A stretch of DNA of 64,000 bases from Streptomyces sp. Ag109_O5-1 (GTDB taxonomy: Bacteria; Actinomycetota; Actinomycetes; Streptomycetales; Streptomycetaceae), in contig NZ_RKQF01000001.1 in assembly GCF_003814875.1 (NCBI RefSeq), forward strand, positions 4,030,001 to 4,094,000. Reading direction: 5' to 3'. A program made the translations under genes and the position numbers. Positions 30,292 to 38,851 of the stretch are shown piece after piece; the first letter of the stretch is position 1, and every line of letters begins with the position of its first letter. The notes below the pieces were generated by a model. The model was not told the origin of the DNA. It was given only the letters and a program-made list of their open reading frames with translations, and did not search any database.

Positions 30292-30852
30292 TCAGGCCGG
30301 GGTCCGTGCCGGTCTCGCTGGCCTCATGTACAACAGGACCTGCGCCCCGAGCCCCACCACCGCGAGCGCCTCCAGCACCGACAGCCCGACCAGCAACCCA
30401 CCACCGTCCCCGCCCGCCCAGAACACCACCAGCGCCGCCAGCGGCACTGCACAGAACGCCGTCAGATCGATCACGGCCTGGATCGTCTTGCGGGTCCGCC
30501 GCCGGACGTCGGTCCGGTGATAGGCCTCCCAGCCGAAGGTGCTGAAATCCCCTTCCTCGGAAGCCAGTTGGGCGAGCCGGGGCCCCAACTCATCCCGCAC
30601 GTAGTGCCCGATCGCCGAGATCTTCTCGTCGTTGACCAGGTACGTCCACCCGAGCACGACACACACCGGCGGCAGCGCAAGCAGCATCGACGCCTGCTTC
30701 GCCTGGCCCGCCGCGGCGATGACGGCGGCCACGATCGCGAGCGCCACGTACAGCAGGTTGTCCCGGAACCCGATGCGCGCCTTCTGCTCGTCCTTGATCG
30801 TCTGGTACTCGGCGAGCAGCAACTGCCCGACGGTGACTGCTTGCTCCGGCAT
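30292..30852 (-). CDS. Four-helix membrane protein associated with STAND genes
   Basis: A 186-residue membrane protein with no recognised domain name. An amphipathic, charged N-terminus (EYQTIKDEQKARIGFRDN) precedes TM1 (about 31-48) and TM2 (about 55-72, LPPVCVVLGWTYLVNDEKIS). A cytoplasmic stretch of about 50 residues is followed by TM3 (about 125-145) and TM4 (about 150-172). The charged stretch before a TM pair resembles SLATT-type membrane effectors, but I cannot confirm that. It ends 53 bp before the STAND gene on the same strand, so they are probably an operon. The ATG has GGGGGAG upstream. Confidence 0.75.
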   Translation of the reverse strand: MPEQAVTVGQLLLAEYQTIKDEQKARIGFRDNLLYVALAIVAAVIAAAGQAKQASMLLALPPVCVVLGWTYLVNDEKISAIGHYVRDELGPRLAQLASEEGDFSTFGWEAYHRTDVRRRTRKTIQAVIDLTAFCAVPLAALVVFWAGGDGGGLLVGLSVLEALAVVGLGAQVLLYMRPARPARTPA

Positions 30853-30974
30853 ACGGCTCTCCCCCGCCCGACGGGCCGACTCCCGCCGGGCGACCCTACC
30901 CTTGCCGATCTGGTCTTATTACGGCAGTCGCCAACAGGCCTGTGGGCCGGGCAGCTTGGCGCTACCGTTGACAA

Positions 30975-31823
30975 ATGCCCCCGAAGCGACCGCGTCCCAC
31001 CGCCGCAGCCGTCATCCTCACCGCTCTGCCGGAGGAGTACGACGCCGTGCGCGCCCATCTCGTCGACGCCGAGGAGATCGTCCACCCCAAGAACGGCACC
31101 CGGGCCGAACTCGGCCGGCTCGCGGACACCGCCTGGACCGTGGCGCTCGCCGAGCTGGGCGTGGGTGCCCTGACCGCCGCCTCGCTCACCACACAGATCG
31201 TCGACTGGCTCGACCCCGAGGCGGTGCTCTTCGTCGGCGTCGCGGGCGGACTGAAGGACGACATCGAGATCGGTGACGTCGTGGTCGGGACGAAGGTGTA
31301 CGCGATCCACGGCGGCAAGCAGACCCCGGAGGGCTTCCAGGCGCGCCCCGAGATGTGGGTCGGCTCGCACCGGCTGGTGCAGGCGGCGCGCTCCGCGCTG
31401 CGGGACATGCCGGACGTACGAGGGCACCGCAAGCCGATCGCCGTCGGCGATGTCGTCCTGGCCGACGACAGATCGGCCTTCGCCGCCCACATCCGCCACC
31501 ACTACAACGACGCCTGCGCGATCGAGATGGAGGGCTCCGGTGCCGCGCACGCAGCCCACCTGAACGGCCAGTTGGACACCCTGGTGATCCGGGGCATCAG
31601 CGACCTCGCCAACGCCGACAAGCACACGGCCGACGCCTCCGGCTCGCAGATCCTCGCCGCCGAACGGGCCGCGTCGGTGGCGGTGGGGGTCCTGCGCAAG
31701 CACCAGCCCCGGGAGTCCTCCGACTCCGAGGAGGATCCCCAAGAACGGTACGGGGGCGACCACATGGACTTCAGGGGCGGCACCTTCCACGGCCCCGTCA
31801 TCGGCAAGCGGACCGGACGGTAG
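30975..31823 (+). CDS. MTAN/nucleoside-phosphorylase effector domain of a frameshifted STAND gene
   Basis: A 282-residue PNP/UDP-family domain like 5'-methylthioadenosine/SAH nucleosidase. The catalytic elements look intact: TALPEEYDAV near the start, EMEGSGAAHAA and the acid Asp in RGISDLAN. The domain ends with GGDHMDFRGGTFHGPVIGK, the same linker as in the minus-strand STAND gene. The frame then stops at TAG 31821-31823, just before the NB-ARC domain that continues one base out of frame. TACCGT lies 6 nt before the ATG and no Shine-Dalgarno is seen, suggesting a leaderless mRNA. In such proteins the domain is thought to be an effector acting on a nucleoside or nucleotide. Confidence 0.88.
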   Translation: MPPKRPRPTAAAVILTALPEEYDAVRAHLVDAEEIVHPKNGTRAELGRLADTAWTVALAELGVGALTAASLTTQIVDWLDPEAVLFVGVAGGLKDDIEIGDVVVGTKVYAIHGGKQTPEGFQARPEMWVGSHRLVQAARSALRDMPDVRGHRKPIAVGDVVLADDRSAFAAHIRHHYNDACAIEMEGSGAAHAAHLNGQLDTLVIRGISDLANADKHTADASGSQILAAERAASVAVGVLRKHQPRESSDSEEDPQERYGGDHMDFRGGTFHGPVIGKRTGR

Positions 31824-33906
31824 CGGCAAGGGCACGACCCACGGCCCAGTCCCCCACGCGACGGCCACCCTGCCGCCACGCCCGCTGGGCTTCACCGGCC
31901 GGACGACGGAACTGGAGCGCCTGCTCCCGCACCTCGCCCCGGACAAGGCCGACGGGGACGCCCTCCCCCTTCTCATCTTCGCCGTCACCGGCATGGGAGG
32001 CATCGGCAAGACCGCGCTGGCGGTGGAGGCGGCGCATCGGTCGCGGGCGGAGGGGTGGTTCCCGGGCGGCACGCTCTTCGTGGACCTGCGCGGCTACGAC
32101 GCCGACCCGGTCACCGCGGACCAGGCGGTCCTGGCCCTCCTCGACGCCCTCGGCGTCCGAGCGCAGGATCTGCCGCCGACCACGGAACGCCAGTACGACG
32201 CCTACGGCGCACTCCTCGCCGAACAGCAGAAGCGGATGCTGCTGATCCTGGACAACGCATCGGATCCGTCCCAGTACCTCCCGCTACTGCCGGGCACGGA
32301 CCACCACCGCGTGCTGATCACTTCCCGGGACCGCCCCGACGCCCTGCCGGTACGCCTCATCGACCTTGAGACCCTCGCCCCGGACGACTCTGTCGCCCTG
32401 GTCAGCCGCGCCCTGCACGACACCGACGAGCGCGACGACCGCCCCGCCCGCGAACCGGACGCCCTACGCGAGTTGACGCACCTCTGCGGCCACTTGCCTC
32501 TGGCCCTCCAGATCGGGGCCGCGATGCTGCGCCGACGCCGACACCGGAGCATCGCCTCGCTGGTCGCCGAGATCAAGGAGACCGGGGACCCGGCCACCGT
32601 CCTCGACAACGGCAGTCGCGGTACGGATCAGTACGGCCGTTCGCTCGTCCTCCGGCCTGTGCTGGAGACCTCGTATCGTCGGCTGCCCCCTGATCAGGCG
32701 CGGTTGTTGCGGCTGCTTGCCCTCGCACCGGGTACGGAGACCAGCACGGACGCCGTGGCCGCACTTGCCGACCTCGGCGAGGAGACCGCGCTGTCCCTGC
32801 TGGAGGACTTGGCCGCCACACATCTCGTCACACCGGTCCGGGAAAGCGAAGGGGCGGCTTCGGTGGAGGTGCGGTGGCGGTTGCATGACCTGGTGCGAGC
32901 CTATGGGGTGGGTGTGGTGGCGGGGGATGTGGGGTTGCGGGAGGAGGGTGAGGCAGCCCGGGAACGGGTGTTGGAGTTCTACTGCCGATGGGCCATTGCG
33001 GCTGACGACCGGTTGCAGTGGCTGCCGGGGAGGGTGGAGCCGGAGCGATTCGGGGACCGAGCAGAGGCGTTGGCGTGGCTGGACGAGGAGCGGGCGGGTC
33101 TGGTGGCGGCGGTGGGGTGGGCGCGCGAGGAGCGGTACGCGGACACTGCAGTGCGGCTGGCCGGGAACCTGGCGGTGTACCTGGGCTGGCGACGGTATTT
33201 CGACGACTGGATCGCCGTTGCGGGGACCGCCGGAGAGGCCGCCCACCAAGCCGGGCATAGTCACCGCGAGGCTATGGCGAGGAACGACCTCGCCATAGCC
33301 CTACGGCAGACGGGCCGGACAGGGGAGGCGATCGACGCCCACACCCGCGCCCGTGACCTGTGCCAGCACGTCGGAGACCGCCACAGCGAGGCCATCGTGT
33401 GGGACTGCCTTGGCAACGCCCTGCGGGAGGCGGGCCGGGCAGGGGAGGCGATCGACGCACACCGCCGCGCCGGCGACCTGTTCCAGGCCACGGGAGACCG
33501 CCATAGCGAGGCCAGGGTGTGGAACAACCTCGGCGGCGCCCTGATGGCGGCGGGCAGAGCGGAGGAGGCGATCGACGCTCACACCCGCGCCCGCGACCTG
33601 TTTCAGACCATGGGAGACCGCCATCGCGAAGCCAGGACATGGAACAACCTCGGCAGCGCCCTACTGGCCGCAGGCCGTGCGGAGGAGGCGATCACGGCAT
33701 ACGGCAAGTCCCTTGAGGACCGCCGGGACTTCGAGGACTGGTACGGCGAGGGACACACCCTCGACAACCTGGCTCGCGCTCACGTGGCCGCCCGCAGCCC
33801 CGCCGAAGCCCGCACCTCCTACCTCCAGGCCGCCGCCGCCTACACCCGAGCAAACGCTCTCACCGAAGCAGCCCGAGCCCGCACCCGGGCCGCCGAACTC
33901 GACTAG
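31824..33906 (+). pseudogene. NB-ARC/TPR half of the frameshifted MTAN STAND gene
   Basis: Open in the +1 frame relative to the upstream MTAN gene. It reads HGPVPHATATLPPRPLGFTGR, then Walker A GMGGIGKT, LLILDNASDP, TSRDRPD, CGHLPLALQIG and TPRs to Asp-Leu at 33906. No ATG, GTG or TTG exists in this frame between the stop at 31561-31563 and ATG 31993. That ATG lies inside the Walker A motif, so the half cannot be a normal free-standing gene. Either the gene is inactivated, or it needs +1 frameshifting, or there is a sequencing error. A restored protein would be about 976 residues. Confidence 0.75.
33250..33729 (+). repeat. Four 120-bp tandem repeats encoding TPRs
   Basis: GAGGCGATC recurs at 33325, 33445, 33565 and 33685, exactly 120 bp apart, within longer near-identical units. 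Each unit encodes one 40-residue repeat (GDRHSEAxxWNNLGxALxxAGR). The arrangement matches the repeats in the neighbouring minus-strand STAND gene. Confidence 0.75.
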
Positions 33907-33912
33907 TCTCCC

Positions 33913-34200
33913 TCACCACCCCCGAGCCCCCCACCCCGGCAACACCGCCCACATCCGCGTCCCACCCCCAGGCTCCCGCCCCTCCCCGAACCCCCACTCC
34001 CCCTCACACGCCCGCACCACGCACCCCAGCACCCGCAGCGCGGCCCGCCTCCGTACCTCGCAAGCCGCAGCGACCCGAGGGTGACGGTGCCGAGGATGCC
34101 CGTCGTAGAGGATCACCCTCAGCGCGTCCTCCCGGTACCGCAGCGACAGATAGACCTCCTCCGTCGGCGTGAACCGACAGGCACACGCGGCCAGTTCGCG
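33913..34200 (-). pseudogene. Remnant of an RsbW-like ATP-binding (HATPase) protein
   Basis: The minus-strand frame is open from 34200 to a stop at 33913 and reads RELAACACRFTPTEEVYLSL, then ALRVILYDGHPRHRHP and GGGTRMWAVLP. These match the second half of Streptomyces RsbW-like kinases, where the first motif is normally ELATNAxxHT. The N-terminal half is missing and an in-frame TGA sits at 34201-34203. The catalytic Asn region is altered. This looks like a decayed gene. The 130 bp between it and the next gene hold nothing I can name. Confidence 0.5.
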
Positions 34201-34330
34201 TCACGCAACGCATACTCGCGCTGGCTGCCGCCATCTGGCACAACGACCACACCGGACAATCCACCCTCCGCTCGCTCACCTCCTACGATCACTAACCCCT
34301 TGGAATTGATCATCTAGCGGCCCCAGCCTC

Positions 34331-34795
34331 TCACTCGCCCATCTCCCCCTCCAGCACCCCCGGCCGGAACGGCTCCACCCCGACCACCCGTCGCACCTTC
34401 ACCGGCTCGATCAGCAGCATCACCCGCCGTTCCCCCGGCAGCAGCCACGGATACCGGTCCTCCCCGATGTACTTCCGGGTCAAGCGGTCCATGGACCGCT
34501 CCGCCGCCTCCCCCTCCACGAACCGCACCACCCGCCCCCGGATCTCCACCCGGTCGTAGGGATTGTCCGGGTCGTGGTGCGAGAGCGAGACGCCGGGGTT
34601 GCGGCGCAGGTTCTCCTCCTTCACGCGGCCGATCGCCGTGTTGACCATGACGTGGTCGCCTTCGAGGTCCACCCACATGGGCGACACCTGCGGCGCCCCG
34701 TCCGGCCCGACGGTCGCAAGGTGCCAGAAGTTCGGCGCCAGCAGCCGCTCGCGAACGTGCTCGTCCAACTTGCCTGTGCGGTCGACGGAATACAT
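34331..34795 (-). CDS. PPOX-class F420-dependent oxidoreductase
   Basis: A 154-residue split-barrel flavin/deazaflavin-binding protein. Its N-terminal pattern FWHLATVGPDGAPQVSPMWV and DPDNPYDRVEIRGRV are typical of the actinobacterial F420-dependent PPOX group. The substrate is unknown. It is divergent from the sugar transporter operon that starts 140 bp away. Confidence 0.85.
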   Translation of the reverse strand: MYSVDRTGKLDEHVRERLLAPNFWHLATVGPDGAPQVSPMWVDLEGDHVMVNTAIGRVKEENLRRNPGVSLSHHDPDNPYDRVEIRGRVVRFVEGEAAERSMDRLTRKYIGEDRYPWLLPGERRVMLLIEPVKVRRVVGVEPFRPGVLEGEMGE

Positions 34796-34842
34796 GGGGG
34801 CATCCTCACCCGTCCCTCACACAGCAAACCCCCGCAGACGCA

Positions 34843-34872
34843 TTGACCTGACTAGACCACTCCACTTACCTT
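34843..34872 (+). promoter_or_regulatory. Promoter with DasR-like site upstream of sugar ABC operon
   Basis: TTGACC (34843-34848) and TACCTT (34867-34872) make a -35/-10 pair with an 18-bp spacer. Inside lies ACCTGACTAGACCACT (34846-34861), which matches 12 of 16 positions of the DasR site AGTGGTCTAGACCACT, with a perfect right half. DasR is the GntR-type regulator of aminosugar uptake in Streptomyces. Confidence 0.5.
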
Positions 34873-34935
34873 CACACGGCAAGCAGAGACGAACCCCCAG
34901 GCCACAGCGCAGTGCGCCCCGAGGAGGTCGTGCCC

Positions 34936-36303
34936 GTGCGCCCCACCGCCGTCAGCATCCTTGCCCTCGCCCTCGTCACCTCAGCCGCCTCCCTGACCGC
35001 TTGCAGCAGCGGATCCGGGAGCAGTCCCGACACCGTCAAGGTCTCCTTCAAGGAGTCCATGGACAACACCGTCAAGGTGACGGACAACTACCTCGCGGAC
35101 ATCAAGAAGCAGTTCGAGAAGGAGTACCCGGGGAAGAAGGTCGAGCTCGTCCCCATCAAGGCCTCGGACGCCGACTACTACACCAAGCTGGAGCAGATGC
35201 TCCGGTCGCCGAGAACCGCACCCGACCTCGTCTACGAGGACACCTTCCTCATCAACTCCGACATCACCAGCGGGTACTTGAAGCCCCTCGACTCCTACCT
35301 CGCCAAGTGGCAGGACTGGGGACAGTTCATCGACACCGCCAAGTCCGCGGCGAGAGGGGAGGACGGGAAGACGTACGGGGTGCCGGACGGGACCGACACC
35401 CGCGGGCTCTGGTTCGACAAGCGCGTGTTCGAGAAGGCCGGGCTGCCGGCCGACTGGCAGCCCAAGAGCTGGGACGACGTGCTCGCCGCCGCCCGGACCA
35501 TCAAGCAGAAGGTCCCCGGCGTCACGCCCCTCAACGTCTACACCGGCAAACCCGCCGGCGAGACCGCCACCATGCAGGGCTTCGAGATGCTGCTGTACGG
35601 CACCAACGACGGGGCCGGCGACCCGCTGTACGACAAGAGCAGCAAGAAGTGGATCGCCGGGAGTCAGGGGTTCAAGGACGCGCTGTCGTTCGTCGAGACC
35701 GTGTACAAGGACAAGCTGGGGCCGGACGTCTCCGACGCGCTCGATCCCAACTACCGGAACACCGTCTGGGGTGAGCTCATGCCCCAGGGCAAGCTGGGCA
35801 TCAACCTCGACGGGTCCTGGCTGCCGCAGTCGTGGGGCAAGAACAGCGGGCACGAGTGGCCCGACTGGTCCAAGGATCTCGGGCTGGCGTACATGCCGAC
35901 CCAGCACGGCCAGGCCCCCGGCAAGGTGAGCATGTCCGGCGGCTGGACCTGGTCCGTCCCGGCCAAGGCCGGCAACCCCGATCTCGCCTTCGACTTCATC
36001 AAGACCATGCAGACCAAGGCGAACGCAGAGAAGTGGTACATCGCCAACTCGGGGATCGCGGTGCGCAAGGACGTCGCGGGCGATCCGTCGTACGCGTCCG
36101 CCCAGCCCGGCATCAAGTTCTTCACCGATCTCGTCGCGAGCACCCACTACCGGCCCGCCTACCCGGCGTATCCGAAGGTCTCCACCGCCATCCAGGAGGC
36201 CATGGAAGGGGTGACCACCGGGGACGCGTCCGTGGAGAAGGCCGCGAGCACCTACGATTCGACGCTCAAGGACGTCACCGACGACCAAGTGGTCACCCAG
36301 TGA
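34936..36303 (+). CDS. Sugar ABC transporter substrate-binding lipoprotein
   Basis: A 455-residue family-1 solute-binding protein. The signal peptide ends in the lipobox LTAC with Cys23. The mature part has the extracellular sugar-binding fold pattern (PKSWDDVLAAA, GTDTRGLWFD, GKLGINLDGSW, SGGWTWSVPA). GTG 34936 was chosen because GAGGAGG (34921-34927) is 8 nt upstream; GTGs at 34912 and 34930 are badly spaced. It captures an unidentified sugar for the two permeases that follow. The first permease starts inside its stop codon (GTGA). Confidence 0.92.
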   Translation: MRPTAVSILALALVTSAASLTACSSGSGSSPDTVKVSFKESMDNTVKVTDNYLADIKKQFEKEYPGKKVELVPIKASDADYYTKLEQMLRSPRTAPDLVYEDTFLINSDITSGYLKPLDSYLAKWQDWGQFIDTAKSAARGEDGKTYGVPDGTDTRGLWFDKRVFEKAGLPADWQPKSWDDVLAAARTIKQKVPGVTPLNVYTGKPAGETATMQGFEMLLYGTNDGAGDPLYDKSSKKWIAGSQGFKDALSFVETVYKDKLGPDVSDALDPNYRNTVWGELMPQGKLGINLDGSWLPQSWGKNSGHEWPDWSKDLGLAYMPTQHGQAPGKVSMSGGWTWSVPAKAGNPDLAFDFIKTMQTKANAEKWYIANSGIAVRKDVAGDPSYASAQPGIKFFTDLVASTHYRPAYPAYPKVSTAIQEAMEGVTTGDASVEKAASTYDSTLKDVTDDQVVTQ

Positions 36304-37160
36304 TCGCCAGGCGAATCGGCCGCGCCCTCCCCCTCACTCCCGCACTCGTCCTGCTGCTCCTCTTCCTCGCCGGGCCCATCGTCTACTGCGCCTACATCGC
36401 CTTCACCGACCTCCAGCTCACCGGCCAGGCGCACGCCTCCTTCGTCGGGTTCGCCAACTTCCGTAGGGCGTTCCACGACGACGCCTTCCTGAACGCCGTC
36501 TGGCTGACCCTCGTCTTCACCGTGCTGTCCTCGCTGCTCGGGCAGAACACGCTGGGGCTGGCGCTCGCCGCGCTGATGCGGCGGGCGTCGAAGCCGGTGC
36601 GGACGCTCACCGGCGGGATCGTGATCACGGCGTGGGTGCTGCCGGAGGTCGTCGCCGGGTTCCTGCTGTACGCGTTCTTCCGGAGGGAGGGGACCCTCAA
36701 CGCCATCCTCGGCTTCCTCCATCTGCCGTCCCAGAACTGGCTGTTCACCCTGCCCATCCTGGCCGTGTCGTTCGCCAACGTGTGGCGGGGCGCCGCCTTC
36801 TCGATGCTCGTCTACTCCGCCGCCCTCGACGAGATACCGGACGAGATCGAGGAGTCGGCGGAGGTCGACGGCGCCGGCGGCTGGCGGCGGATGTGGCACA
36901 TCACGCTGCCGATGATCCGGCGGTCCATCGGAACGAACCTGATGCTCAACACGCTGCAGACGCTGTCCGTGTTCGGGCTGATCTGGGTGATGACCCGGGG
37001 CGGGCCGGGCGACAGGAGCCAGACACTGCCCCTCTTCATGTACGAACAGGCCTTCCAGAACAGCATGATCGGGTACGGCACTGCCGTCGCACTGCTGCTG
37101 CTTCTCGTCGGCTCGCTCTTCTCCGTCGTCTACATGCGGCTGCTGCGTACGGAGGTGTGA
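36300..37160 (+). CDS. Sugar ABC transporter permease (MalF-like)
   Basis: A 286-residue inner-membrane permease of the CUT1 type with six predicted helices. The cytoplasmic EAA loop EIEESAEVDGAGGWRRMWHI contacts the ATPase. GTG 36300 overlaps the binding-protein stop by 4 bp. There is no ATPase gene in the cluster; in Streptomyces such importers share MsiK encoded elsewhere. Confidence 0.92.
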   Translation: MIARRIGRALPLTPALVLLLLFLAGPIVYCAYIAFTDLQLTGQAHASFVGFANFRRAFHDDAFLNAVWLTLVFTVLSSLLGQNTLGLALAALMRRASKPVRTLTGGIVITAWVLPEVVAGFLLYAFFRREGTLNAILGFLHLPSQNWLFTLPILAVSFANVWRGAAFSMLVYSAALDEIPDEIEESAEVDGAGGWRRMWHITLPMIRRSIGTNLMLNTLQTLSVFGLIWVMTRGGPGDRSQTLPLFMYEQAFQNSMIGYGTAVALLLLLVGSLFSVVYMRLLRTEV

Positions 37161-37169
37161 GACAAACAG

Positions 37170-38024
37170 ATGCCCCGCTCCAGACGCGGTTCCGGACACC
37201 GCTCCAGACGCCGGTCCCGGCGCCTCGCCGCCGACCTGGGCCTGCTCGTCGTGGCCGCCGCCTTCGTGCTCCCGCTCGCCTGGGTGGTGCTCTCCGCCGT
37301 CGACCCGCACGCCGGTCTCCGGGTGAAGATCCCGGACGGGTTCACCTTCGGCAACTTCGACGCGATCCTCACCCCCGACATCACCTACACCCCGCTCCTC
37401 AACAGCCTGATCCTGTGCGGGGGCGCCACCGCGCTGACGGTCGTCTGCGCCGCCCTCGCCGCCTATCCGCTCTCCCGCTACCGGTCCCGGCTCAACCGGC
37501 CGTTCCTGCTCTCCATCCTGTTCGCGACGAGCCTGCCGATCACCGCGATCATGGTGCCGGTGTACGCGCTGTTCGTACGGATCAATCTCATCGACACCAT
37601 GCAGGGCACGATCCTGTTCTTCGCCGCCTCCCAACTCCCGTTCGCCATCTGGCTGATGAAGAACTTCATGGACGGCGTGCCGAAGGAGCTGGAGGAGGCC
37701 GCCTGGACGGACGGGGCCAACTCCGCCCAGTCGCTGGTGCGGATCGTGCTTCCGCTCATGGGACCCGGTCTCGCCGTCGTCACCGTCTTCGCCTTCGTGA
37801 TGATGTGGGGCAACTTCTTCGTCCCGTTCATGCTGCTGCTCTCGCCGGACCAGATGCCCGCCTCGGTCAGCATCAACGACTTCTTCGGCAACCGTGGCAT
37901 GGTCGCCTACGGCCAGCTCGCCGCGTTCTCCGTCATCTACTCGACGCCCGTGATCCTGCTGTACGTGCTGGTCGCACGCCGGCTGGGCGGTGGGTTCGCA
38001 CTGGGGGGCGCCGTCAAGGGATGA
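37170..38024 (+). CDS. Sugar ABC transporter permease (MalG-like)
   Basis: A 284-residue CUT1 permease. An Arg-rich N-terminus (SRRGSGHRSRRRSRR) precedes six helices, with the EAA loop ELEEAAWTDGANSAQSLVRI. ATG 37170 starts 9 bp after the first permease. It forms the channel together with that protein. Confidence 0.92.
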   Translation: MPRSRRGSGHRSRRRSRRLAADLGLLVVAAAFVLPLAWVVLSAVDPHAGLRVKIPDGFTFGNFDAILTPDITYTPLLNSLILCGGATALTVVCAALAAYPLSRYRSRLNRPFLLSILFATSLPITAIMVPVYALFVRINLIDTMQGTILFFAASQLPFAIWLMKNFMDGVPKELEEAAWTDGANSAQSLVRIVLPLMGPGLAVVTVFAFVMMWGNFFVPFMLLLSPDQMPASVSINDFFGNRGMVAYGQLAAFSVIYSTPVILLYVLVARRLGGGFALGGAVKG

Positions 38025-38124
38025 ACAGGTAAGCACCACCCGTGAATCCGTACGTTCCCACCATCCGTGTTCCTGGCCGAACGGACCGTAGTCAGCGCCC
38101 TCGCGCACCCTTACCTTGTCGGCT

Positions 38125-38838
38125 GTGCGCCGACCCCCAGCTCTGCCGAACCAGCCAGGTCCCCCCTTCAACGCCCCCGCCGCCCGCAGGCTCCGCGCCG
38201 CTCTCGGCATGGGGCCCGAGCATGTGGCCCACGATCTACGGGCGTCGTACGGACTGCCGTACGCCAGCCCCGATCTCGTGCGCGCCTGGGAGCAGGGGGC
38301 AGCGACCCCGACCAGCCCCGAACTCACCGCGCTGGCGGGGGTGTTGTGGTGTCTTCCGGGTGACCTGATCGGCCGGCCGCGGACCCTGCGCGAACACCGG
38401 ATCGCGCAGGGCATCGCCCCGGAGGAGGTGGCGTCGGCCGTCGGCCTCGATCTCCTCGGCTACCTGGAGATGGAGGAGGACGAGAACTGGCGGGGCACGG
38501 AACGCCAGTCCGCCGCCCTGGCCGAGCTGCTCCGGCTCTCCCTGGCGGACTTCATCACCGTCACGGGAAGGGAGGAGAAGCTGGCCGAGCTGCTCCGCAG
38601 CGCGGTCACCACCCGCTGGCAGGGCCAGGTCCGGCCGGTGGGCAAACTGCTCCCGCTGGACAAGCGCCTGATCGAGGACAGCCTGCGCGACCTGCACGAG
38701 GCCTACCAGGGCCAGATGACGGCAACGCTGTCATGGGGCGACTCGCCCGCATCGGCGGAGGCCGAAAGAAGGGGCCAGGAGTTCCTGGCCCAGGTGGTGG
38801 CCCACTTCTGGAGGCGGGTCGAGTACCCGGCCCCCTGA
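38125..38838 (+). CDS. XRE-type helix-turn-helix regulator
   Basis: A 237-residue protein with two HTH-like segments: AARRLRAALGMGPEHVAHDL, followed by DLVRAWEQGAATPTSPEL, and then IAQGIAPEEVASAVGLDLL. The C-terminal half is helical without a recognised domain. TACCTT (38112-38117) lies 7 nt before GTG 38125, and no Shine-Dalgarno is present, so a leaderless transcript is likely. A TTG at 38116 would overlap this box. Target unknown; it lies 100 bp after the sugar importer and could control it. Confidence 0.8.
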   Translation: MRRPPALPNQPGPPFNAPAARRLRAALGMGPEHVAHDLRASYGLPYASPDLVRAWEQGAATPTSPELTALAGVLWCLPGDLIGRPRTLREHRIAQGIAPEEVASAVGLDLLGYLEMEEDENWRGTERQSAALAELLRLSLADFITVTGREEKLAELLRSAVTTRWQGQVRPVGKLLPLDKRLIEDSLRDLHEAYQGQMTATLSWGDSPASAEAERRGQEFLAQVVAHFWRRVEYPAP

Positions 38839-38851
38839 TGTGGGGCGCCCC

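Noticed and set aside
33250-33729. 120-bp repeats as a CRISPR or insertion element
   Set aside because: They are in frame and encode TPR helices of a STAND protein.
31993-33906. Free-standing NB-ARC/TPR gene starting at ATG 31993
   Set aside because: That start falls inside Walker A and would delete its first residues.
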